This document shows, piece after piece, positions 13,701 to 25,700 of a stretch of 64,000 nt of DNA. The notes beneath the pieces are model-generated. The model saw nothing but the letters and a program-made list of their open reading frames with translations, was not told where the DNA came from and did not search any database. The translations under genes and the position numbers were made by a program. Positions within the stretch are counted from its first letter, which is position 1; every line of letters begins with the position of its first letter. The stretch comes from Eudorina sp. 2006-703-Eu-15 (lineage: Eukaryota > Chlorophyta > Chlorophyceae > Chlamydomonadales > Volvocaceae), in contig BDSI01000170.1 of assembly GCA_003117195.1 (NCBI GenBank), forward strand, positions 124,001 to 188,000, read 5' to 3'.

Positions 13701-16700
13701 GCCGTGTGTGGGGGTGGGTGGGGGTGGGAAGGGAGTTGACGCGGCACATCGATCGATATGTAGCGAGGGGGAGGGACACATTCAGATGTGGTCGTCAGAA
13801 GCGGCGGCAAGGCGGCAGGGCGGCCTCAACGCGGGCGGGGACTCCTCACACACTTGGCCGCAGTACTAACGGAGCTTCGTTGGCGCGCCTCAGACAAGAT
13901 GTGTACAATACGTCCTCGTGCCTGGCCCGTCAACGACCCGTCCCTCATGATAACGAACGGTCAGTCAACCAAGACAGCGCCACCGCGAACCAAAGCAAGT
14001 CAATCGCTTGCACGGATACAACCGCGACGGATGGAGTACAGACGAGCGTGTGTTCGTTTAAGTTTAAACTAACATTATTTAAATTGAAAGGATGAGGATG
14101 AACACCGACACGTGTGCAGCCTGCATGCGTTCAGAGCGTACGTACATAATATACACGACCTTGCTCAATTAAACAAGGGGCACACGCCCACGTATCGGCA
14201 CACAACCAAGCAATCAACCGGCACACATGACCAGCCAGCAGCGGTGTACTACGTACACTCCGCCGCAACCACCGGAACCAACCACGTACTGACCCCGACG
14301 GCCTTGTCCTTGTCCGCCCCCACGGACAGCAAGTGCTTGACGACGTCCAGGTGGCCGTTCTTAGCCGCCCCGTGCAGCGGTGTACAGCCGTCCTGCGTGC
14401 ATGCATGCAAGCAGGCGCACATCCCTCGGTCACTGCCCCCATCATCCAGGCATCACGCACCCGACCAAGGATGGATGGATGGAGGGGCATTGATAGGCCG
14501 ACATACATACACCGGGATGAAAGAGGAGCGGGTGGAGGGAGGTGGGGCCGTGTGTGGGGGTGGGTGGGGGTGGGAAGGGAGTTGACGCGGCACATCGATC
14601 GATATGTAGCGAGGGGGAGGGACACATTCAGATGTGGTCGTCAGAAGCGGCGGCAAGGCGGCAGGGCGGCCTCAACGCGGGCGGGGACTCCTCACACACT
14701 TGGCCGCAGTACTAACGGAGCTTCGTTGGCGCGCCTCAGACAAGATGTGTACAATACGTCCTCGTGCCTGGCCCGTCAACGACCCGTCCCTCATGATAAC
14801 GAACGGTCAGTCAACCAAGACAGCGCCACCGCGAACCAAAGCAAGTCAATCGCTTGCACGGATACAACCGCGACGGATGGAGTACAGACGAGCGTGTGTT
14901 CGTTTAAGTTTAAACTAACATTATTTAAATTGAAAGGATGAGGATGAACACCGACACGTGTGCAGCCTGCATGCGTTCAGAGCGTACGTACATAATATAC
15001 ACGACCTTGCTCAATTAAACAAGGGGCACACGCCCACGTATCGGCACACAACCAAGCAATCAACCGGCACACATGACCAGCCAGCAGCGGTGTACTACGT
15101 ACACTCCGCCGCAACCACCGGAACCAACCACGTACTGACCCCGACGGCCTTGTCCTTGTCCGCCCCCACGGACAGCAAGTGCTTGACGACGTCCAGGTGG
15201 CCGTTCTTAGCCGCCCCGTGCAGCGGTGTACAGCCGTCCTGCGTGCATGCATGCAAGCAGGCGCACATCCCTCGGTCACTGCCCCCCATCATCCAGGCAT
15301 CACGCACCCGACCAAGGATGGATGGATGGAGGGGGCATTGATAGGCCGACATACATACACCGGGATGAAAGAGGAGCGGGTGGAGGGAGGTGGGGCCGTG
15401 TGTGGGGGTGGGTGGGGGTGGGAAGGGAGTTGACGCGGCACATCGATCGATATGTAGCGAGGGGGAGGGACACATTCAGATGTGGTCGTCAGAAGCGGCG
15501 GCAAGGCGGCAGGGCGGCCTCAACGCGGGCGGGGACTCCTCACACACTTGGCCGCAGTACTAACGGAGCTTCGTTGGCGCGCCTCAGACAAGATGTGTAC
15601 AATACGTCCTCGTGCCTGGCCCGTCAACGACCCGTCCCTCATGATAACGAACGGTCAGTCAACCAAGACAGCGCCACCGCGAACCAAAGCAAGTCAATCG
15701 CTTGCACGGATACAACCGCGACGGATGGAGTACAGACGAGCGTGTGTTCGTTTAAGTTTAAACTAACATTATTTAAATTGAAAGGATGAGGATGAACACC
15801 GACACGTGTGCAGCCTGCATGCGTTCAGAGCGTACGTACATAATATACACGACCTTGCTCAATTAAACAAGGGGCACACGCCCACGTATCGGCACACAAC
15901 CAAGCAATCAACCGGCACACATGACCAGCCAGCAGCGGTGTACTACGTACACTCCGCCGCAACCACCGGAACCAACCACGTACTGACCCCGACGGCCTTG
16001 TCCTTGTCCGCCCCCACGGACAGCAAGTGCTTGACGACGTCCAGGTGGCCGTTCTTAGCCGCCCCGTGCAGCGGTGTACAGCCGTCCTGCGTGCATGCAT
16101 GCAAGCAGGCGCACATCCCTCGGTCACTGCCCCCATCATCCAGGCATCACGCACCCGACCAAGGATGGATGGATGGAGGGGGCATTGATAGGCCGACATA
16201 CATACACCGGGATGAAAGAGGAGCGGGTGGAGGGAGGTGGGGCCGTGTGTGGGGGTGGGTGGGGGTGGGAAGGGAGTTGACGCGGCACATCGATCGATAT
16301 GTAGCGAGGGGGAGGGACACATTCAGATGTGGTCGTCAGAAGCGGCGGCAAGGCGGCAGGGCGGCCTCAACGCGGGCGGGGACTCCTCACACACTTGGCC
16401 GCAGTACTAACGGAGCTTCGTTGGCGCGCCTCAGACAAGATGTGTACAATACGTCCTCGTGCCTGGCCCGTCAACGACCCGTCCCTCATGATAACGAACG
16501 GTCAGTCAACCAAGACAGCGCCACCGCGAACCAAAGCAAGTCAATCGCTTGCACGGATACAACCGCGACGGATGGAGTACAGACGAGCGTGTGTTCGTTT
16601 AAGTTTAAACTAACATTATTTAAATTGAAAGGATGAGGATGAACACCGACACGTGTGCAGCCTGCATGCGTTCAGAGCGTACGTACATAATATACACGAC

Positions 16701-19700
16701 CTTGCTCAATTAAACAAGGGGCACACGCCCACGTATCGGCACACAACCAAGCAATCAACCGGCACACATGACCAGCCAGCAGCGGTGTACTACGTACACT
16801 CCGCCGCAACCACCGGAACCAACCACGTACTGACCCCGACGGCCTTGTCCTTGTCCGCCCCCACGGACAGCAAGTGCTTGACGACGTCCAGGTGGCCGTT
16901 CTTAGCCGCCCCGTGCAGCGGTGTACAGCCGTCCTGCGTGCATGCATGCAAGCAGGCGCACATCCCTCGGTCACTGCCCCCATCATCCAGGCATCACGCA
17001 CCCGACCAAGGATGGATGGATGGAGGGGGCATTGATAGGCCGACATACATACACCGGGATGAAAGAGGAGCGGGTGGAGGGAGGTGGGGCCGTGTGTGGG
17101 GGTGGGTGGGGTGGGAAGGGAGTTGACGCGGCACATCGATCGATATGTAGCGAGGGGAGGGACACATTCAGATGTGGTCGTCAGAAGCGGCGGCAAGGCG
17201 GCAGGGCGGCCTCAACGCGGGCGGGGACTCCTCACACACTTGGCCGCAGTACTAACGGAGCTTCGTTGGCGCGCCTCAGACAAGATGTGTACAATACGTC
17301 CTCGTGCCTGGCCCGTCAACGACCCGTCCCTCATGATAACGAACGGTCAGTCAACCAAGACAGCGCCACCGCGAACCAAAGCAAGTCAATCGCTTGCACG
17401 GATACAACCGCGACGGATGGAGTACAGACGAGCGTGTGTTCGTTTAAGTTTAAACTAACATTATTTAAATTGAAAGGATGAGGATGAACACCGACACGTG
17501 TGCAGCCTGCATGCGTTCAGAGCGTACGTACATAATATACACGACCTTGCTCAATTAAACAAGGGGCACACGCCCACGTATCGGCACACAACCAAGCAAT
17601 CAACCGGCACACATGACCAGCCAGCAGCGGTGTACTACGTACACTCCGCCGCAACCACCGGAACCAACCACGTACTGACCCCGACGGCCTTGTCCTTGTC
17701 CGCCCCCACGGACAGCAAGTGCTTGACGACGTCCAGGTGGCCGTTCTTAGCCGCCCCGTGCAGCGGTGTACAGCCGTCCTGCGTGCATGCATGCAAGCAG
17801 GCGCACATCCCTCGGTCACTGCCCCCCATCATCCAGGCATCACGCACCCGACCAAGGATGGATGGATGGAGGGGCATTGATAGGCCGACATACATACACC
17901 GGGATGAAAGAGGAGCGGGTGGAGGGAGGTGGGGCCGTGTGTGGGGGTGGGTGGGGGTGGGAAGGGAGTTGACGCGGCACATCGATCGATATGTAGCGAG
18001 GGGGAGGGACACATTCAGATGTGGTCGTCAGAAGCGGCGGCAAGGCGGCAGGGCGGCCTCAACGCGGGCGGGGACTCCTCACACACTTGGCCGCAGTACT
18101 AACGGAGCTTCGTTGGCGCGCCTCAGACAAGATGTGTACAATACGTCCTCGTGCCTGGCCCGTCAACGACCCGTCCCTCATGATAACGAACGGTCAGTCA
18201 ACCAAGACAGCGCCACCGCGAACCAAAGCAAGTCAATCGCTTGCACGGATACAACCGCGACGGATGGAGTACAGACGAGCGTGTGTTCGTTTAAGTTTAA
18301 ACTAACATTATTTAAATTGAAAGGATGAGGATGAACACCGACACGTGTGCAGCCTGCATGCGTTCAGAGCGTACGTACATAATATACACGACCTTGCTCA
18401 ATTAAACAAGGGGCACACGCCCACGTATCGGCACACAACCAAGCAATCAACCGGCACACATGACCAGCCAGCAGCGGTGTACTACGTACACTCCGCCGCA
18501 ACCACCGGAACCAACCACGTACTGACCCCGACGGCCTTGTCCTTGTCCGCCCCCACGGACAGCAAGTGCTTGACGACGTCCAGGTGGCCGTTCTTAGCCG
18601 CCCCGTGCAGCGGTGTACAGCCGTCCTGCGTGCATGCATGCAAGCAGGCGCATATCCCTCGGTCACTGCCCCCCATCATCCAGGCATCACGCACCCGACC
18701 AAGGATGGATGGATGGAGGGGGCATTGATAGGCCGACATAAATACACCGGGATGAAAGAGGAGCGGGTGGAGGGAGGTGGGGCCGTGTGTGGGGGTGGGT
18801 GGGGGTGGGAAGGGAGTTGACGCGGCACATCGATCGATATGTAGCGAGGGGGAGGGACACATTCAGATGTGGTCGTCAGAAGCGGCGGCAAGGCGGCAGG
18901 GCGGCCTCAACGCGGGCGGGGACTCCTCACACACTTGGCCGCAGTACTAACGGAGCTTCATTGGCGCGCCTCAGACAAGATGTGTACAATACGTCCTCGT
19001 GCCTGGCCCGTCTAACTCCTCACACACTTGGCCGCAGTACTAACGGAGATTCGTTGGCGCGCCTCAGACAAGATGTGTCGTACTCATGCCTGGCCCGTCA
19101 ACGACCCGTCCCTCGTGATAACGAACGGTCAGTCAACCAAGGCAGCGCCACCGCGAACCAAAGCAAGTCAATTACATGCACGATTACAAACGCGACGGAT
19201 GGAGTACAGACGAGCGTGTGTTCGTTTAAGTTTAAACTAGCATTATTGGAATTGAAAGGATGAGGATGAACACCGACACGTGTGCAACCTGCATGCGTTC
19301 AGAGCTTACGTACATAGTATACACGACCTTTGCTCAATTAGAGCAAGGGGCACACGCCCACGTATGGGCACACCACCAAGCAATCAACCCGCTTGGCGAC
19401 GAGGGATGAATCGGGTCCCTCTGGGGGCGAGAGTAGCTAGGGCGTGGGCGAGGACTGGCCTAAGACGCGCCGGCATACGGCATGTCATCGTGCTTCGCCC
19501 TCTTGGGAATACTAATGTGCAGCACTGGTTCGTACTGCAGAGGAGAGTCCAGGTATGCCGCTGAATGATGCAACAACCGGCACGTACTGTCCCGTTTTAT
19601 TTTGTCGTCGGTTTTCACCAGCTATCCTCCTTGAGCATAACCCCCCTGCCTTGCCACCCCTCTTCCCTTCCCCCCCACCCCAGCCCACCCAACAACCCCA

Positions 19701-22700
19701 GCATCCCCACACACTTCCCCTCCACCCCAGCAACCCGGCAACCTGCCCCACCCCACCCACCAACGCCCCCCCTTAAAACCCTCCTCAGCCCCGCCCCCCA
19801 CGAACGCCTCCCCCCGTACGCCTAACCACCCCCTCCCCCCCTTACGGCCCCCCCGTACGCCTCCCCCCCTTCCCCCGCCCCGTATGCCCCCTCCCCCCCG
19901 TACGCGCCCTCCCCTCTTCGCCTCCCCCCCCCCCTTCCCCCCGTACCACCCCTTCCCCCCTACGGCCCCCGGACGCCTACCATCCCCCCCGTACGCCGCC
20001 CCCCCCAACGCCCCCGCGTACTCAGCCCCCGTACGGCCCCTCCGTGCGCCGCCCCCTGTACGCCACCCCGTACGCTCCTTCGTACGCCCCCCTCGCCTCC
20101 CCCCGTACTGGCCCCCCGTACGCCGCCCCCGTACGCCCCCCCGTACGCCGCCCCCCGTACGCTCCCCCGTACGCTCCCCCCCTACGCCCCCCCCGTACGC
20201 CTCCCCCCTCCTTACGGCCCCCCCGTACGCCCCCCGACCGGTCCATCCTCTACGTATGTACCTACATGCCAGTCCCCTCTCCCCCGATGCCGTACATACG
20301 CCCCGGACCCTCAGCCTCTTCCCGCTGTATGGTGCCCTACCATCTATCCCTCCTCAGCCCAGCCCGCGATGGATGTGGGGTATCGAGGTGCTGTGGGTTG
20401 GGTGTGTGGGTATGGATGTGCAGCGACCGGCACACATGACCAGCCAGCAGCGGTGTGCTATGTACACTCATATATATAGGCCCCGCCGCCACCACCGGAA
20501 CCAACCACGTACTGACCTTGCTGCCCTTGTCCTTGTCCGCCCCCACGGACAGCAAGTGCTTGACGACGTCCAGGTGGCCGTTCTCAGCCGCCACGTACAG
20601 CGGTGTCCAGCCGTCCTGCGTGCATGCATGCAAGCAGGCGCACATCCCTCGGTCACTGCCCCCCATCATCCAGGCATCACACACCCGACCAAGGATGGAT
20701 GGATGGAGGGGGCATTGATAGGCCGACATACATACACCGGGATGAAAGAGGAGCGGGTGGAGGGAGGTGGGGCCGTGTGTGGGGGTGGGGGTGGGTGGGG
20801 GGAGTTGACGTGGCACATCGATCGATATGTAGCGAGGGGGAGGGACACATTCAGGTGTGGTCGTCAGAAGCGGCGGCAAGGCGGCAGGGCGGCCTCAACG
20901 CGGGCGGGGACTCCTCACACACTTGGCCGCAGTACTAACGGAGATTCGTTGGCGCGCCTCAGACAAGATGTGTCGTACTCATGCCCGGCCCGTCAACGAC
21001 CCGTCCCTCGTGATAACGAACGGTCAGTCAACCAAGGCAGCGCCACCGCGAACCAAAGCAAGTCAATCACATGCACGATTACAAACGCGACGGATGGAGT
21101 ACAGACGAGCGTGTGTTCGTTTAAGTTGAAACTAGCATTATTGGAATTGAAAGGATGAGGATGAACACCGACACGTGTGCAACCTGCATGCGTTCAGAGC
21201 TTACGTACATAATATACACGACCTTTGCTCAATTAAAACAAGGGGCACACGCCCACGTATGGGCACACCACCAAGCAATCAACCCGCTTGGCGACGAGGG
21301 ATGAATCGGGTCCCTCTGGGGGCACGGACGAGGGTAGCTAGGGCGTGGGCGAGGACTGGCCTAAGACGCGCCGGCATACGGCATGTCATCGTGCTTCACC
21401 CTGTTGGGAATACTAATGTGCAGGCACTGGTTCGTACTGCAGAGGAGAGTCCAGGTATGCCGCTGAATGATGCAACAACCGGCACGTACTGTCCCGTTTT
21501 ATTTTGTCGTCGGTTTTCACCAGCTATCCTCCTTGAGCATAACCCCCCTGCCTTGCCACCCCTCTTCCCTTCCCTTCCCCCCACCCCACCCCACCCAACA
21601 ACCCCAGCATCCCCACACACTTCCCTCCACCCCAGCAACCCGGCAACCTGCCCCACCCCACCCACCAACGCCCCCCTTAAAACATTCCTCAGCCCCGCCC
21701 CCCCCCTACGCCCCCCCCGTACTCAACCCCCGTACGCCCCCCCAGTACTCAATCCCCCGGTGTACGCCGCCCCCCGTACGCCTCCAACCCGTACGCCTTA
21801 TCCCCCCCCCTACGGCCCCCCGTACGCCTCCCCCGACCGGTCCATCCTCTACGTATGTACCTACATGCAAGTCCCTCTGCCCCGATGCCGTACATACGCC
21901 CCGGACCCTCAGCCTCTTCCCGCTGTATGGTGCCCTACCATCTATCCCTCCCCAGCCCAGCCCGCGATGGATGTGGGGTATCGAGGTGCTGTGGGTTGGG
22001 TGTGTAGGTATGGATGAGCAGCGACCGGCACACATGACCAGCCAGCAGCGGAGTACTACGTACACTCATATAGGCCCCGCCGCCACCACCGGAACCAACC
22101 ACGTACTGACCCCGTCGGCCTTGTCCTTGTCCGCCCCCACGGACAGCAAGTGCTTGACGACGTCCAGGTGGCCGTTCTTAGCCGCCACGTACAGCGGTGT
22201 AGTAGGTGAGAGCTGGCAAATGCTTCTCGAGATGCTGGGACAGTGCTTTGACCCGTATTTGAGGAGCAGGGCCGACCATTGTACGACACCTACTACACTC
22301 CCCCCCCTCTGAAGGGGACCGTCCCGGGACCCTGTCGGCCCGAGACAACCAGCCATGCTCGCCATCGCCAACCCTGAGCCGTGGGTGGATGAGGTCCACG
22401 TCACGTCGTGCCTCCCGACTGACACGCGCCTAGCCCATATTCGGGTTTTTCGAGCATGTAACCTTCTCCTAGTCATCTCACTACTAACTTCTTCCAGAAC
22501 CTCTAGACTGTCGTCCACTGGCGCGGTCGTATTTCGCCGTCATCAGGGATCGAACTGGGGACTCTTAGGTCCACAGCCTAGGTTTGGTCTCGATACCATA
22601 TGTAGTAGGTGAGAGCTGGCAAAGGCTTCTCGAGATGCTGGGACAGTGCTTTGACCCGTATTTGAGGAGCAGGGCCGACCATTGTACGACACCTACTACA

Positions 22701-25700
22701 AGCGGTGTCCAGCCGTCCTGCGTGCATGCATGCAAGCAGGCGCACATCCCTCGGTCACTGCCCCCCATCATCCAGGCATCACGCACCCGACCAAGGATGG
22801 ATGGATGGAGGGGGCATTGTTATGCCGACATACACCGGGATGAAAGAGGATCGGGTGGAGGGCGGTGGGGGGGGAGTTGACGCGGCACTTTTGTCGGAGG
22901 AGGGACACATTCATGTGAGGTCAGAAGCGGCAGGGCGGCAGGGCGGCCGCAGCGCCGGTGGGCGGGGATTCCTCACGCACTGGATGGGCCGCATAACTAA
23001 CGGAGCTTCGTTGGCGCGCTTCAGGCAAGACCCTCCCCACACTTATCTCCCCACCCCCCACCCCCACCCCCTTACCCCACCCTCCAAGCAACTCCTCAAC
23101 CACCCACCGGCCACTTTACACGATAACCACGCACGGCTCTCACCCCCCCTTCAACCAACGCCGCGCATCTCGATCTCGGTGATCACAAAGCCGCCCCGAC
23201 CGGTCCTCTACGTATGTACCCACGTGCCAGTCCCATCTGCCCCGCCGCCGTACATACTCCCCGGGCCCTCCCCCGTTCCCGGGGCCTGATCCACCCGAAC
23301 AGCTATGTATACATCGACGCGATGCTGCTTACACCAAAGGACGATGTCCCGGAGGATCACATCCGACACACCGGTGCTACTGGACCTTGACCTCATCCGG
23401 AGCAACCGGGCCTGTATCCGGCAGTTCCCCAGGAATGCGCGCTCGGAGCGCAGCAACCAGATGTGGAAGATTGAGATCGATTACAGGGGGGATCGTTCGC
23501 GTTTCTGGAGCAAGGCTGCTGAACTTCGTGAAACGTTCGGCCTCTGTGTGGATGACGCGGACAAGAATGCAGGCCGGGCCGAACGAATCCGGCTTCGCGA
23601 TCAGAGGCAGATTCGGCTGGAGCAGCGCCGGATCACATGCTGGCGCAATGGCGCGTAGCTGTGGTTCAGGGAGCACCAGGGGGCCAAGGTCGCGCGGTAC
23701 GGAGACCAGGGCGATGAGGACAGTGCAGGTGGCAGCGTAAGAGGTGATGACGATGTCAATAGGAGCGACGCAGTTCGTTCATCCGGTGGTCCGGGTGGCG
23801 CGACAAGGGGCGCGGCCACAGCACCCATCCCGCCGGTGGCCGCGGCCGCGGCCGCTGCGGACAACACAACAGCTCGCCAGCCAAGCTCTTAGCTGCCGCC
23901 GCCTCCACCTCCACCACGGCAGCAGCAGCAGCAACAGCAGCAGCAACAGGAAACCCCGCCGCCACCACCCCCACCGCCACCTGCACACCATCAGCTGCCG
24001 CGACCTTCCACACAAACCCAGATGCAGATTGTGGTCAGCCAGAGCAAGGTCAAGGAACCGCCGGAGACGTAACTGAGCGCCCAAAAGGCGAAGCTTGCGA
24101 AGGTACTGCGCCAGACCCAGGTGGGCCTGGTGTACTCAGCATCGGCGGAGGCAATCAGCCAAAAGCCCGAGGTGTGACCCGCGGCCCGCTCTGCCGGGCA
24201 GCATAGGCAGCAAGGCCAGCACGGACCAGGACGGGTGGACTACACTACGGGCCAGGGCACCAGCGGATGCAACCGGTGCTGCAGGCAGTAAAGCAGCTGA
24301 GCCGGGATCGGGACAGGCGGCAGACAGCGGAAGGCGGGAGCACGGGGCTGGCCCAGGAGCGAAAGATGACGGCCGCGACCGTGATCAGCCAAATGCCAAC
24401 GGCACGGGCAACCGATACATCCATCTGGATGGGCTGGGTGAGAACCATATGCGCGACGATTAGGAACGTGCGAGCCGTAGGCTTAAGATCCTGCTCTGGA
24501 ACGTCCATGGCTGGGTTGTTGAGAACTGCCGTTTTCAAGAAGGATCGTGAAGGAAGGCACCCGAGAAGAAGCCGAGCCGTGTTTGACATCGCTAGGTACC
24601 GAGACTGGGTCGCACGCAATGCACGTTCTGAACAGTGTTGTTGACGATCTGCGGGCGGGGGCTTGCGATAGCTCAGTAGCAGTGGACCGTATTGAGAGCA
24701 CTCCTTAGGAAAATCACGGTCTGGGCGTTCGCAGCACGAAGGCCTGAGGGGATGGAGCAGGGAGGTACTGTCTGGTGGAACGAGGAATGCCTCCAGGCAC
24801 GTCAGCAAATGATTGCCTCCAGGAGGAAATTGGGTTTAGGTCGTATAACTTGCAAGTCAGACCCGCTTTCGGAGGAGTTTTGTAGAGCACGCAGTGCCTT
24901 TAATGGTGCAAAGCGTCGTGCCCGTGCGGCTTACAATGCTGAAAGCATGCGCGCTTTCATAGCCAGTTGCAAGCATGACCAGCGCTCGCTAGTATGGCGA
25001 GTGCTGGGTGGGACGCTCAGGGAAAGTTGTGCGATAGATGACTTATGTGTTTCGGGATCAATTTGCTACCTTGTTGAATGCGGGAGTTGAGGAGACGAGG
25101 CCCGAAATGGCTCATAAATTGTTGGACTACATTGCTTTCTTTGGCGACCAAGTGGATGGAGAGGCACAGCGTGCGTGTCGTACTACAATGTATAGAAGGC
25201 AGAAAGCAACCGGCATTCTAGATGCATGAGCCTTTTGCGCTTGAATTAGTGGCATATGCAGTTGGCTCGTTGCCCAACGGCAAGGCACCGGGATTGGAAG
25301 TAGCAACATCAGAGTGTTATCGGTACGCCCAGTTGCCTTCCGTCAGTGAGCGGGGTCGATCGGGAGGGACCCGAAATTAATCGTATTGTTCCGGCACTCC
25401 ACGTACTGCTAGAGTATATTAGAGCTACGGGGGATTTTCCCCGGCAGTCCACCACCACTGTGGTGTCACCTCTTTTGAAGATAGAAGGGTGACCCACTCG
25501 CTCATGGCTGGGAATAATTACCGTGGAATTGCAGTGGGAGGTGCGCTGTCGAAGTGTTACACGTCACTGCTGCTCCAGCGGCTGATGCGAGCTAGCGGGG
25601 GAGCATTTAGATTTGCGGCACCCATGCCAAGCTGGTTTATTTTAGGCGAGGTTACGGAACCGCGTATCATCTCTTCACCAAGCAGCATCTTATCACACGG

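Larger units (their letters stand above)
22111..22717 (-). pseudogene. Ankyrin exon 8, interrupted by a TRIM retrotransposon
   Basis: Exon parts 22717-22706 (12 nt) and 22197-22111 (87 nt) add up to the standard 99 nt: TPLYVAAKNGHLDVVKHLLS, then GADKDKADG. The 503-bp TRIM at 22198-22700 plus a 5-bp target duplication lies between them. Normal array acceptor (GCACGCAG) and donor (GTCAGTACGT) are intact, so splicing would include the element and probably stop translation. Confidence 0.85.
1900..22920 (-). repeat. Tandem array of exon-intron units carrying ankyrin exons
   Basis: The intron landmark ATGAGGATGAACACCGACAC recurs near 2598, 4277, 8922, 9778, 10647, 12368, 14092, 14938, 15786, 16633, 17478, 18325, 19260 and 21155. 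Spacing is 845-848 bp between 14.1 and 18.3 kb, 856-869 bp just left of that, about 1.72 kb for two units, and longer where C-rich tracts have expanded. Each unit contains one 99-nt ankyrin exon on the minus strand, a run of GATG repeats, a G-rich block and an ATCGATCGAT site. Units at 5.4-7.5 kb have lost the landmark through an internal deletion. Confidence 0.92.

Noticed and set aside
8942..18728. Series of plus-strand frames beginning MCSLHAFRAYVHNIH in each unit
   Set aside because: They recur only because the unit recurs; they run antisense over the ankyrin exon and end at unit boundaries without splice or domain support.
8600..19000. CRISPR-like array
   Set aside because: Units of about 850 bp abut without short unique spacers, carry spliced exons, and the genome is eukaryotic.
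22546..22598. Functional tRNA gene
   Set aside because: B-box-like sequence is present but no full cloverleaf or A box; better explained as part of the TRIM.
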